Part shown: in pieces, positions 49,973 to 63,004 of the stretch
Layout: the number at the start of each line of letters is the position of its first letter
How positions within the stretch are numbered: position 1 is the stretch's first letter
Assembly (NCBI RefSeq): GCF_905475345.1
Contig: NC_066586.1
Span: forward strand, 16,263,541-16,327,540
Direction: 5' to 3'
Source: Vespula vulgaris
Taxonomy: Eukaryota > Arthropoda > Insecta > Hymenoptera > Vespidae
Length of the DNA stretch: 64,000 nt
Program-made: the position numbers and the translations under genes
The notes under the pieces: generated by a model
The model's input: the letters and a program-made list of their open reading frames with translations, nothing else
Databases searched by the model: none
What the model was told of the DNA's origin: nothing

Positions 49973-50030
49973 TAAGAGGCTCGTATTACTAACAGTGACT
50001 AATGTGATTCAATGACGTTGACTCGAGCAG

Positions 50031-50181
50031 TCGACAGGGCAAGGGCGTCCTTTCGCGCTGGCCTCTCGAGGACCGGTGTCGTTGGTCCACCGAGGGTCAG
50101 AAATCGGCCAAGAACGACGAGCAACTTACCTCATCGAGTCGCGGATGGGACCATCCTCGACGAGGACGCCTCTGAGAACTG
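50031..50181 (+). CDS. sei: ERG-type voltage-gated K+ channel, coding exon 4 (post-PAS linker)
   Basis: This exon encodes about residues 156-206 in the frame starting FDRARASFRAGLSRTGVVGP and ending near TILDEDASEN, leaving two bases of a split codon (phase 2). The DRARASFRAGL segment can be aligned with human ERG1 GRAKTFRLKL, which follows the PAS domain there. The chosen acceptor is GAGCAG at 50025-50030 and the donor is GTAAGT (50182-50187). An alternative acceptor CGACAG (ends 50036) gives a different open frame, LVHRGSEIGQERRATYLIES, ending in phase 1. I prefer the first because of the Arg-rich ERG-like segment and the acidic end, but conservation is low here. The high GC content compared with the surroundings supports a real exon. 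The next exon is beyond the window. Confidence 0.75.
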
Positions 50182-50284
50182 GTAAGTCCTCTCAGAAAAC
50201 GACATATTTTATAAGCCAAAGCTTCTTCTTCTTCTTCTTCTTCTTCCTCTTTTTCTTCTTCCTCCTCTTCTTCTTATTCTTCTT

Positions 50285-50515
50285 CTTTCTTTTCTTTTTC
50301 TTCTTTCCTTTTTGTCCTTTTTTTTTTTACTTTTCTTTTTACACGCAGGGTGACTCGTTGTTCTTTCTTTTCTTTCTTTCTTTTCCTTTATTTGTTTCTC
50401 TCTTTTCTTTCAACCCTTCTTATTCTTTCTTTTCTTTTTCTTTTTCCCTCTTTTTCCTTTTTTTTTTCTTTACTTTTCTTCTTATACGCAGGGTGACTCG
50501 TTTTTCTTTCTTTTT
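50285..50515 (+). repeat. Pyrimidine-rich direct duplication, 143 bp period
   Basis: ACGCAGGGTGACTCGTTnTTC occurs at 50343 and again 143 bp later at 50486, each preceded by a long pyrimidine stretch ending in TTACTTTTCTTnTTAnACGCAG. Both copies therefore look like 3' splice sites about 170 and 310 bp after exon 4. What follows is nearly all pyrimidine with no donor, so I do not call exons. Confidence 0.6.
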
Positions 50516-53381
50516 TTTTTTTAACCAAATATCTCCGTTCCAAATAGATTTTGCAAAGAAACGTTTCGAATAAAAGAGTACTAAGTTTCGAAGGGTTCGC
50601 CTTGAGTGACGGAGAAAAGGAATTTAATAACAGTATCGTAGTTATTTCCGATAGAGAGAAGATGCTCTTATGGAAGATACGAGATTGGTAAATAATTTTT
50701 TCTTTTTCTTTTCTTTTTTTTTCGTATTTTTGTTTCTTCAATGAAAATCGATTGATATTTCAAAAGTCAAAGAAATAAATCGTAGAAAATATCTATAAGA
50801 GTCGGACGACGAACGCCTGAAGGTATAAATTTTCATTGATACTTCATCGAGCTTTAATCGTTACATCGAAGATTAACGAACTGTACTGTAATCGCAATTT
50901 TCTTGTTAACATTTAATAACCAATTTATAATCAATCAATTTTTTTCTCTCTCTTTTTCTTTTTCTTCCTTTTTTCTCTCTTTTTTATTACATACATTTTC
51001 GAAGTTTTAATCATTCGTTCAGTAGTCACGAAGAACAATATTTTGCAATTTCATAGTTCGTTAAACCTCAAGGCGTCCTAACTCGATGAAATATCGAATG
51101 AAAAGATAAACCGCAATTATATTCGTTGGATCCGCATCGATGTTCCCTATAAATTTTCTTGTTAGGTCGAATATATCGATGTATAAAAAAAAAAAAAAAA
51201 AGATTACAATTTTCATCTACAAAAAATGGCCGCGATACGTATTAAATAAGCTTTTGTAATCCACATAAGTTAACACAAGTTTTATTCGAAAAATTTGTTT
51301 ATAAAATCAATAGGATATCGGAGATATTTGATCGTATCGTTTCTTGAAACGATATTAATTAATTATTATTAAACCATATGGCCTTTTACACAGCGCGAGC
51401 TTACTTATATTACTTAATCACTCTTTTAATCTTTTATAATCTCATCTTGAAGAATTGCAACGTATGCTATTATATATCTACGTCGTTTCTTTCAATGTAG
51501 ATAGAAATATAATCTTAATAACTAACTCGCTAGAATGGCATAGGATTTTTTTCACGTTTTCCCAGGTGTATGTCCAACGTATGTAAGGCTGCAAAGTAAA
51601 GTATACCCACACACACACACACATTTACACATACAGAGAAAAAAGGAAAGACAGATAGATAGATAGATAGAAAGGTAGGATCATAAAACAAAAGGTAATC
51701 CAATTTTCTTCGGATATGTGGCCTCGAGAAAGTTTCTATCTTTTTCCAATCTTTTTCTATCGCAAAGTTTCGTTTTCCTCTTCCCTCCCTTCCTTTCATT
51801 CCTCCAAATAATAATATTCTTGACGAATCGTCGACAAATATTTAACGTTATGTATGTTCGTCGACGTATCGATCATCGATTTGTTTAAATACGAACATTA
51901 CCTTCTATACATTAGAAAGATTCATTATTTTAAAGTATGAAAATTATATTAGGATATTTCTAGTTATGTCAAAGGATCGATAATAAAGCCGTGCTCGAAC
52001 TAAAAGATTACTCGAATCTAGTTCTCGAATAAAACATTCGATCCAAGATTCTGTATGTAACGCGCGTCGGACGAAAATTGCGATTGGATTTCGAAATGAA
52101 CGGTGCGACCGAACGAACCAGGAAGTAAGCCACTGAAAACTTAAACCAGTCGTTCTAATTTTCACGAAAGTCCTAATTCCGTAGGAGAAACGTGCTCGAT
52201 ACAATTTTAAGAGGTGGCGGAGAGGGGCGAGAAATGGAGGAGGAGTATTCGAGGAAAGAAAAATTAATTCGACTACAAAATAAAAGGGAGAAAACGTTAA
52301 CGTATACTCTCTTTTTCTTTTTTTTTCTTTTTTTTTCTTCTTTCTTTCTCTTTTTTTTACGACAGATAAAATCAAGGGGGAGGGGAGTGGGATGGGATTA
52401 AAGAAATTTTAATCAAGCAAATTGCACGGTCTAATTTTTTTCATTTTATTCCAGCTATGATCGAAGTTCGATCGTAGGTGTAGTATGAATCAACGTTAAT
52501 TATATTTATTTTCATTCATTTTGTAGTCAAATATCGAGAAAAATGATTAAAAAAAGAGGAAAAAGAAATTGAAATGAATGGAATGTTAGCACCGATATCA
52601 AACGAAAAAAATTACATTTTCTCATCATTTTTTTTTTCAAATATTGAATTACGTGAAATAGGTAATTAATGATTGATTATATTACGTATTGTCTGATAAA
52701 ATAAAAAAATAAAAAAATAAAAAAACAAAGTAAAAAAAAAAGCAGCACCTTATTTATTATATCTCGATATTTGTTCTACAAACTATTTATTTTCTATATA
52801 AGTACGATTTCTACGATTCTATTTTCTATATAAGTAAATAAATAAATAAATAAATAAATAAACCGGAATGAAATTTAATCGAATTTAATGAAAATATTTT
52901 CTGTTATTTTAAAACAGCTACGAAATACGTAGACAATTTTTGTCAAATCGAGCCGACATTTTTTTTTTTTTTATGATCCGACGATTCGTAACGTTCGACG
53001 ATTTTTTACTTGTCGATTTTGAAGCTCCGTTAACTGACGTTAAGAATCTCTCTCTCTCTCTCTTTCCTTCACTCTCTCTTTCACCCTCTTTCACAGCCAG
53101 TTGAACCTTTGTGTCTCCAACACGATTCTTCGTTCCGCGGAACTAATTTCCGTGGGACGATGCGATTGATCGATCGGATATTCTTCGTTCGGGAGCAATT
53201 CCGAATCCGTCCATTGTGCTAAAACGATTCCAATCGAGCGAGCAATCTAACCACTACTGACCTCCCAACTTCAACTATCGCTTTTCTATCCACTTTATCC
53301 TTGCGCGCGATTCTTAAACTTTCGCGATCGTTTGACCCCTTCCTTTCGTCTTCCTCCCCTTTCTACCTTCGGTATCATCAC

Positions 53382-53412
<31 letters not shown>

Positions 53413-53426
53413 TTTTTTCTTTTTTT

Positions 53427-53428
53427 CT

Positions 53429-53486
<58 letters not shown>
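53427..53486. repeat. (CT)n tract
   Basis: About 60 bases of CT, preceded by (CTTT)n at 53380-53412. Confidence 0.95.
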
Positions 53487-53490
<4 letters not shown>

Positions 53491-55219
53491 TTCCTTCCAT
53501 TATACCGATCAAGGAGATTGCTCTTCGTAATGTATGTAATCCTCGTATAATAAGTTTGAATAAATTTTAAACAATCCCTTCGACAAAAGCGTATACGTCA
53601 TTTATTCAACGAAAATATTGTCACTTTCGATTTCAAATATTACTCTTGCGTTTCAATTCATTTTATCGTATATGTCGCTCGATCATTAGCATAGAGTTAG
53701 ATCCGGTTTCGATGTATTTGTTCGGGATGTGATTTAGATATTTATTATTTATATTTCCGTGTCTAAACATTGAGAATTATCGTATATAAAAGTACATGCA
53801 ATAAAAAAGAATTCAATGCAGATGGTAAAAAATAGATATATATATGGTATATTTGAATATGCCAAAAGAACAAATTTTGTTTACCACTCTGTTGTGATCA
53901 AGCCGACGAAAAAGACAAACATGTTTTCGATGATATTTGTTGTTTCAATAAACGACATCTGGGATATATAGTCATTTTGGAACAAGACGAATCTAGACGA
54001 ATGATCTAAATCAGAAATTGAACAATTTATTTTATCTCGCAGGCTGCATTATTTTTTCCATCAATTGGTGAAATTGTTAATATGTTACTATGGCGTCTCT
54101 GACGTTGTTTGGTCTCATCAACAATATCAAACGAAACCACACCCAAAGAAGGTATTTATTTTTTTGTAAAGGCGAAGAATGTTCTAAGAATATTCTATGA
54201 AAATTTCATTAGAAAATTCCAAGAATTGACGAAGCAAAGTCGGCTTCCTTGGCTACTTCCCCTCCTACCTCCATTATCATCCCGAATTAAATTTTAAACG
54301 CGCTCGTATATTTCCATTAATCTAATGATAGTCGATCGACTGACTGGTGAACTTTAGTATAGTGTAGAGCCTATATTAGTCTCATTAGAGACAAAAACAT
54401 GCTACTCATGACGTATGATGGTGTCAAATGGTAGGGATCGTCTTCCACAACCTTACAGTATCGGATAAGTAGGGTTTCAAGGGTTCTTATCCCTATGTCA
54501 TTAGAGATAAAAGGGACAAAAAATCGGATGGTAGTTGGGACAAAAATAGTAGTAGTAAAAAAAAGTAATTGTAGTAGTAGTAGTAGTACTAGTAATAGTA
54601 GTAGTAATTAGGATTAGGTCAGATTAGAGACGCGACGAGACGTATCGTAAGGTATAACTCATGTCACGTGATGCAAGTACGTAGTGTACATAAGTGGTGA
54701 CGTAGAGTGACAGTGTATTACGGTGCACAGGGATAGGGAAGGGTTAATGCGACGTCATGAGTTTCCTCGTGAGATAATTTTCCTGGTAGTCGTAGGGAGA
54801 AGGACTGGGTATGCGATTCTAAGTATTCCGATCCGTGCATTCTTTTGATCTTAACAATAAGTAGTAATATTTTTTGTCCTCGAAAATATTTTACTCGCGT
54901 AAATGAACGTAGACGAACGTATTTTTGTATATTTCGCGATTGTTCGTTCAGTTCAATACTTTCTCTCTCTCTTTTTCTCTTTGTACATCTTTGAAAATGG
55001 CCGACTGGTAGCGAAATCGCGAAACGTTGCCATATTCTGACTTATTTGAGAAACGAATAGTCATGTACAGGCCGACACGATGAAAGAGAGAGAGAACAAG
55101 CGACATAAACTATCCTCGAAAGTGGAAACCACGGAAAACGACAGAGAGTAATGCGATGCACTGTCTGGTGGACGACCTTGAAGGGAGACAGCGACTGCCG
55201 GAGACAGGATAGTTCCTCT

Positions 55220-55259
55220 TTCTCTCTCTCTCTCTGTCTTTTTGTCTTTCTCTCTCTTA

Positions 55260-55312
<53 letters not shown>

Positions 55313-55365
55313 CTTTCTATTTCTCTGTCTTTGTCTGTCTACCTGCTTTTCTCTTTCTCTCTTCA
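55220..55365. repeat. (CT)n and GTCT-rich block
   Basis: Pure CT at 55266-55308, flanked by CT with GTCT and CTTT variants. The Ser/Leu-rich frames here are artefacts. Confidence 0.9.
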
Positions 55366-56284
55366 AGGTCGATTTACCGCTCCTCTTAGCCTTTACACGC
55401 GAGAACGAAACGATCGGGGTTTGGTATCACGAACCTTCACTGCGAGTTTACTAATCTCGATGCGATCTTTTCATGGGAAAAAAAGCTGATACTATATTAT
55501 AATCGTTTTTGTATTATTATTTTTATTTTTATTATTTTTTTTCCCTTATTTTTATTTATTTCTTCTTACTTTTTCTCTTTCTCCTTTCTTCTTGCGAATT
55601 ATTCTTCAGGGTCAAACTAATTATTATTATTATTATTATTGTTGTTGCTGTTATCATTGTTTCCTTCTTTTTTTTATTTGTTTTATATCTTTTCAAGGAC
55701 ATATTAGGGATGTACATTTTTATTTTTTTATAAAAATCATATCTATAATTTTTTTTCTCTCGGATATTCCACAACTGATACCATGGAATTGTCTTTTGCG
55801 AATTTCTTCACTCGCTGACAGAATACTTTAATTTTTTAACTCGGTTCAGAGGAACATTGCAGATATTATTTGTAATTTTTTGACTTTGTGAATCTGTGTA
55901 TGTATGTATGGGACATATTTTAGTGAATATTATTTATTCTTTTCTTTTTTCTATACTTTATAATCGACGCTATACCAATCGTCTCCTGTCTCTTTCTTTC
56001 TTTCTTTTTTTTTTTTTAATACCTTTTTTGTTTATCAAACTTATTGCTTTATGATTTTGTAACTTCGAAGGACGTTGATTCTTACCTATAATCTTTTTTT
56101 CATTTATCTAATCTTCTTTTAGTCCTTTTTAAATAAATAAAATGAATGTAGGATATATATATATATAATTATTCGATAGACAAACATTAAATATTTTTGG
56201 AAATTTAAATTTAAAATATATTGTCTTTCTAAGGGATGACGGTTTTGAAGGATAAATCAGAATATTTACGAGAAGGAAATACGA

Positions 56285-56485
56285 GACGGATATCTTAAAT
56301 TTTTTCCCAAGTCAGGGAGAAACGATGCGTCATCGCGCTGAGTAACCCAAAACTCCATTAAAAACGTCGCAACGGCGACAAGGAAGGAACTTTCCGCTTT
56401 CTGGCCCGCGTTTCAAGGCGAGCCGTGTGATAACACGCAACGTTGCACGATAAAAACTTTCATTGCTAGTAACGACTTCGACCTG
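56285..56485. other. GC-richer single-copy block in intron 4
   Basis: Repeat-poor block with AACGTCGCAACGGCGACAAG and TTTCTGGCCCGCGTTTCAAG. No open frame with a convincing exon structure was found. Candidate conserved non-coding element. Confidence 0.25.
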
Positions 56486-56519
56486 TCAACGAGAATCTAA
56501 TGAAAAGAATGTTAGAATT

Positions 56520-56631
56520 TATTTTTTTCGATTCAAAACTAGAATTTATTATATTAATTCTCATTCGACCATTCGGGATATATGTAATTTTAATATTTAT
56601 AATAATAATAATAAAATGTATAAAATATATA

Positions 56632-56688
<57 letters not shown>

Positions 56689-57120
56689 GATTGAGCAAAA
56701 GATATATTTGAATAATTTATTAGAAGTATGATATGAAACAATGAAATAGGAATATAAAATAAAATTTATAAGAGAAAATAATTTGTCAATCGATCGTTAT
56801 TTATCTATTTTTTTTTTCCTTCAATTTAATTAATATTTAATTCTCTATATATAAGTAGGATTTATTTTAATTTTCGTTCGATTATTTGGGAAATAAGTGG
56901 ATAATCAATATTTCTTATAAAGAGATATATATTTGGCTGATTGATTAGGGGAAACTATGAAACGATGTAATAATATTTAAAATAAAATTCGTAAGAAAAG
57001 TTAATTTATGTCAGTCGATCATTTATTATTTTTTAATTTTTGAAATCAAATTAATTTTATTTTCAACGTATATTAATTATGTTATAAGTTACAATATCTT
57101 GCTTTATTTAGAAATGATTT
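56520..57120. repeat. Diverged duplication, about 320 bp unit
   Basis: Copy 1 (from about 56535) and copy 2 (from about 56860) share, in order, an AATTCTCATTCGACCATTCGGG-type block, an AATATTTaTAA block, GATATATnTTTG, ATGAAACnATGnAATA, AAAATAAAATTnnTAAGA and GTCAnTCGATC. A (TA)n microsatellite (56636-56686) expanded inside copy 1. A third partial copy may start near 57110. Confidence 0.6.
56636..56686. repeat. (TA)n tract
   Basis: About 50 bases of TA inside one copy of the 320-bp duplication. Confidence 0.9.
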
Positions 57121-59284
57121 ATTACGATGTTACTTATTATTATTATTATTATAATTATTATTACTTCACGAAGTGATATCAAAAATAATATCCAAAGGTC
57201 GGTTATCATTTTATTAAATCTTTCATTATGTAATCTTCGTAGTTTCAATATTTTTTTTCATATACTTAATCGCGTCAAAAAGTTTGTGTCTCTCCAAAGT
57301 GAAGTGGCCTAAGAGTAAAAAATAATTTTCCTCTACGTTTTAATTTCGCTCTATATCCTCATCTTCGTTAAAAAGTAGACTATTCGAGATCTCCAAAAAG
57401 GCAGGCTTTATTGAAATCTGATAAGCCGAGGTCTCCATCGAGATTGGCAACGTTTCTCCTCGAACAGATTATAAGGAAATCTTTTGGACCCTAATCTCTT
57501 ATCTTCCTGGAGTAATACATACTCTAAACTTTTCGAGGTTAAGAGGAAGTGGGTAGTGGGACGGAAAAAGAAGAAAAAAAGGAAAAAAAAAAGGAGAATA
57601 AAGAAGTTGGACCACCAAGACACGAAGGTTTGAAGAAAAATTCGATCACTTTGTGGCTCTAAGCCTGACTGACGACTGCGGTGAAAGGAAAAATAAATAA
57701 ATAAATAAAAAGAAGAATAAAAAAAAATAAATACACGAAAAAAAAAATAAAAGAAAGAAAGAAAATAAGAAGAAGAAGAAGAAGAAGGAGAAGAAAAGCT
57801 TAGGAGATTCCCGTCGTCGCGAGGAGATAAAATTCTGACTTTGATCCAGACCATTTTATTTAAAACACGGTCCTTCTCATATCGTTAGGATTTAAAGAAT
57901 AATTTAAAACAGAAGAGAAAGGAGGAATAGAACTTAGAAGATAATTAAAAACAAAGGAAATATAAAAATGTTGAGAAATAAAAGAATAGAAAAGAGGGAC
58001 CGAGTAAGAGGGTGAGAGGGTGGGAGGTATAGTTTGGTAGGAGGGTCAAGTGACATACGAGCGTCATTTAGTTAAAAGCCATGACATTTCGAGACGCAAC
58101 CCAATTTCCTTGTCTCGGAACGAACACGTTTGTAATCTAAGCGAAAACGCGACGGAGTCGTGACTATAATGTTTCGCGAGAGAAAGTTTACTTTTTTCTT
58201 TTCTTTTACTTTTTTCTTCTTTTTCTTTCTTTTTTTTTTTTTTTTTTTTTAACAACTAACAACTTTCGCGTTGCTACAAGTTCGATCGTATACATAAGTA
58301 AAAATGTATCTAGGTACATGTGTATGTATGTGGATATTATAAATGAAAAAACTTTACTTTAGAAATCAGACACGTTCAATTTCAAATAGTTTATTAATAC
58401 GTTCGCTGTCGTAGAAATTTTATACCTATTACTCGGTATTATGTTCGCAATTATCTATTCGCAAGTTCATTATTTTATTTTTACCGGAAAATGAAGATCG
58501 CGAATTCTTTTTTCTCCTTTCGTTTCCTTTTTTTTTTTTATTTTTTTTTTGTTTCTTTTTCACATAGAATAGCTTTATGATTATTTTATGTTACACTGTA
58601 ATAATGTACAAATGTAAATACTAGATATTTTACATCGATTACATCCAATTATTCGCGTTATTCCAAAATGTCTTATTAGACGATATTTTTTTTTCTCTTT
58701 TAAATTTTCTAATCGATTCGTAATTTATTAAACAAATACAATATCTTATAATCACAATTCCTTTAATTCATACCATTAAACGTGTTTGATAAAGACACAA
58801 GATTACGTTCACGCGTGAAACAATAATATTTTAATAAATACCCCTTAATTACGACGTCACGTGCGTTCACATATGTTTCTACATAAACATATGTACATCT
58901 ATACGCACATATATAGAACAATTTTATTATAATAAATTCTCTTCAATTATAATATCACAGGATGGTCATCACGTAATCACCGTAATCAAATTGCGAAGAC
59001 AAATGGTAATAAATGTTAAGTACTGCATTGTAGTTAATCTCTTTATTAGAGAAACAAGATTACGTTTATACGTACACATATTCTATACATACACGTTTAC
59101 GTACATACGCATATGCATAAGTAGTTAAGCATACATACGTAAAACAATATACAGGAAAGTTCCAAGTTTCTCAGGACGTTGAGGAACGTTTAGAGATAAG
59201 ACATCGAGTATCAAGACGACAGCGAATTGCGTAGGGATATGTAGAAGGATAACGGAAGAGGTGATAGTAACAGTGGTCGTAGTG

Positions 59285-59401
59285 ATGATGATAGCGATAA
59301 TAGTAGTAGTAGTAATAGTAATAGTAGTAGTAATCGTGGTTGCTGTCATGCTGACAACGGAACTTGCTTTCAAGGCGAACGCGAACCCAACGTATTTCAG
59401 G
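59285..59401 (+). other. Hydrophobic ATG open frame ending at a donor-like site
   Basis: From ATG 59285 the frame reads MMIAIIVVVVIVIVVVIVVA then VMLTTELAFKANANPTYFR, followed directly by a strong donor-like AGG|GTAAGC (59402). The shape resembles a first exon with a signal peptide or membrane helix. However, the hydrophobic part is largely produced by an (AGT)n trinucleotide tract (about 59298-59332), there is no positively charged n-region, and no partner exon is seen. It does not fit the ERG frame, since phase 0 is produced here while exon 4 leaves phase 2. Confidence 0.15.
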
Positions 59402-59588
59402 GTAAGCTTTCTAAACACGCAACGTTTATTGCCTATACTTGGTTGTGTCGGTTCTATGCGCAAAATTCTAAACCTCGAATGACAAAGGAAACGACCGATC
59501 GAATCTAATTAATGGAGTCGTCCGTTTCGAAACTTGCTAATATTGTTTTACGATTGAAATCGATAAAATCTCTGAACTCCTCTCGATA

Positions 59589-59592
<4 letters not shown>

Positions 59593-59630
<38 letters not shown>
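59593..59630. repeat. (CT)n tract
   Basis: CT dinucleotide run in intron 4. Similar shorter tracts lie at 61430-61512 (with CTTT), 62170-62225 and 63558-63587. Confidence 0.9.
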
Positions 59631-59632
<2 letters not shown>

Positions 59633-61471
59633 ATCTTTAGAATCGACTAGAAAATTTATACATTTTAAAAATACGTGATGTATCTGTTCGTATGACGTTC
59701 TGTGTAGTTGGATATAATTTTTTTTTTTTTTTTTAATATTGAATTACAAAAGCAGACTTAAGTAATTTTTGTTATTAACGAAACATATTTGCATTTGAAA
59801 ATAATAATCATTTGTTGTCCGTTCGATCGCTGCATATACGAAAATTCAAACGAGATTGCGAAGAATGATATTTATATGGAAAATCTTTTTTTTTCTTTTT
59901 TCTTTTTTTTTTTTTTTTAATTTCCATTAACATACACATACGCACACGCACGCACGAAGAGATTAATATGTATTATAGAGAAAGTTGTTAGAAAAAAAAT
60001 AGAAAAGAAAATTGTATCACAAAAATTGGATTTAATTCTTTGACGTTGAATTACTTGTCATATCGACGCATTATTTAATAATAATAAATGTAATTCATTA
60101 AACACTTTGGTTAAAATAGGCTAAAATATCTTTATATGAAAAAACGATATAGATATTTATTATTTATTTTTTATTTAGATATATGTTACGTACATCTATA
60201 TGCTGCGTGAATAAAAAGAAATAATATTATTTCTATGGAAATGTATATATATATATATTTTTTTTTTTTCATTATTATATATAATCATACGTGTCGAGGA
60301 GTTAATATATACTGAATAAACGACACGATCGATACTCGTTATGCAGATAGAAAAGTGATGCATCGATCGAATTTAAATGATAGCGAGTGACCATCGTAAG
60401 AACATCGTGCGATAGGATAATCTCCGTGATCGTCGTAGTTATGTCTATAGTTCAAGGCTCTTATACTTGATTGTTTCGAGTTGCGACACGTAAGGGACAT
60501 GTAGTTACTTACACGAGGTTGTTCTCTTTGACAAGAACAACGTAAAGTATTTATCTATTTTACTCAACTCTTTAAAAATCTACGTAACGTTCAAATAGTG
60601 TGTTACTACTCACATATACATTATTACTTTTTCTTTATTTGCAGTTTTATTTCCTTAGTACTTTTTCAATCTTATTGCTTTATATCACGCGAATACGAAT
60701 ATTGAGAATTTATACACTCGTATGTATTTTTAATTTTACAAAATTTTTTAGTTAAAGAATTTTTTTCTTTTTTTCTCTCTCTCTCTCTTCTTTTTTTTTT
60801 TTTTTAATTCTTACAAGAAGAAACCATGACGTATAATTCTGAAATTTTTAATACGATCATATCTAAGATAGAAGAAAATTTATTGATAAAGTTACTTAAA
60901 AAATTGCCAAACTATCGAGACAAATCATTTTTATAGTATTAGAAACGATGAGAAGAAAGAAAAAGATAGTATAGCAATTCGTTATAATTATAATTATATA
61001 TACACATATAATATGTATTATATTTAATAATATCATAAATATTATAGTATTATTAAAGTATTAATCACTCTTTTTTAATATATATATAATATCCGATACG
61101 ACAATAGTGTTCTTTTTAATATTGCATGTATTCTTTTTAATATATAATATTAAATTATTTTTTTAATATACAATATCCAATATCACAATAGTCCAATAAA
61201 TTTCATATTTCATAATTGATTAAAAACAGCAATTCGGTTTTATGAAGATGTCACCTGCTCGATTATACGATCTACAATTAATCGTATTTAAGCAGGAGGT
61301 ATTCGAATCCCATTTAGTTTTCCTTCTTTCCGGGTAAATCGAACACACCCAACGTTGGCGTGCCACTCCGGGAAAACGGATAATCTATTTTCCGTCCATG
61401 CGAATCTCGATCGGTATATCGTCTCCCTTTCTCTCTTTCTCTCATTCTCTCGTTTCCTCTTTCTCTCTCTT

Positions 61472-61504
<33 letters not shown>

Positions 61505-62972
61505 TTCTCTCTGGAGAATAGACCCTGGAGATTCAACACGTATTAAGCCAATTAATTGATGCCAACACCTTCGTTGTAATTCAGTATTTCTGAAACTCAT
61601 CGAAAGGACATGTACGAAGTACTCTATTTAGCTGCATTCTGATCATGCAAATTCTATGAACCCACCCAATAATGGCGTGCAGAAAGACAGAGACAGAGAT
61701 AGAAACAGAAAGAGAAAAAGAGAGAGAGAGAAAGAGAGAGGGAGAGAGACAATTAAGGAGAGAAACTCCATCGTGCTATAAAAGAAAGTGAGGAAGTGAG
61801 AAAGAGAAAGAAGAAGAGAGAGAAGGAAAAAAGAAGAAAAATGGCCGTCCATTAGGTGGGATCTATTTGTATTACGAAATCACTTTGTCAACAGGGTAAG
61901 CGAGGAATCGATGTCAGGGTTGCCTCGACATAGCTCGTTCTAAACGTCGATAAATCCTTCGGTTCACCGCGAACGTTCTCCCTTTACCATTGATCTCGTT
62001 CACCGATAAAATATAAAATTCAAAACCCCTTCGCACGAACGTAGACCGCACACGAGAATACACGCGGAATAACGATAAACGGTAAAGAATGTCGATAAAG
62101 AGAGTGATAGCTTATTTTTTAAATTCCTATAAAATATTTTCGTGTTTGTTTTATATGAACGTAAAGTATCTCTCTTTCTCTCTTTCTCTCTCTGTCTCTC
62201 TCTCTCTCTCGCTTTCTCGCTCTCTTTTTCTTTCATTTCAATTGAACATTTTCTTCGTTAAGAAAAGAATATTCCGAGAATTTAAAAATCGATAAATGTA
62301 AAATGAAGTGAGATAGATAGATAGATAGAGAGCGAGAGAGAGAGAGAGAGTAAATAATTACCTACCAACATGAATAATTCTAAACAAATGTGTATAATTA
62401 TTATACTGTAAGCGCATATTTTATTATCGTCACAATGTTAATAATATATTAGAATATTTTATCAATTTTTTTCTATCTTTATGTCTTTAATATTAAGATA
62501 AGAGCATATCTTGTTAAAAAGAAATTGACAATAATATCGTTATAATGTTTATAATTTGTTATAATATTTCATAAGATATATGGATTTATTTTATTCTTTG
62601 TCGATTTGTTGTAATTTGTTTTTCTAAATAAAATACTATATATATATATTATGTTATAATATCAATATTAATGTAAAGATCAAAAATTAAAGAAAAGAAA
62701 TAAAAGAAAATAGAACATAAAACGGTAGATGAAAATGAAAAGAAATTATGGAACAATTTTAAATAAATAAAAATAACACAGTTGTTTAACAATACAAAAG
62801 ACGTAAATTGTGGGTTTGTAATTTCTCAAAAACTCCTATTATTTCTGTCCAATTCGCATGAAATTTCGTATAATTGTTCTTTATGACTCGACGGAAAATT
62901 TAGGCTACTTAACTGACGGAAATATTAGCTATAAAACAGGCTATGAGGTTTTAAACGAGTGAAAGAAAGAGA

Positions 62973-63004
<32 letters not shown>

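Larger units (their letters stand above)
44401..50030 (+). other. sei: Intron 3 of the ERG channel gene (about 5.6 kb)
   Basis: Donor GTAAGT at 44401 and acceptor GAGCAG ending at 50030. A good branch-point-like TGACTAAT lies at 49996-50003, about 30 bases before the acceptor, but the pyrimidine tract is weak. It contains CA/TA-rich low-complexity sequence (45.3-45.7 kb), an AT-rich diffuse duplication (46.28-46.63 kb), repeat-poor blocks at 45.72-45.90, 47.33-47.47 and 48.14-48.30 kb, and two inverted-repeat elements (47.56-47.78 and 49.28-49.97 kb). No coding gene is recognised in it. Confidence 0.8.

Noticed and set aside
53880..54300. Possible transposase remnant
   Set aside because: I looked for mariner-type conserved segments and terminal repeats and could not support either.
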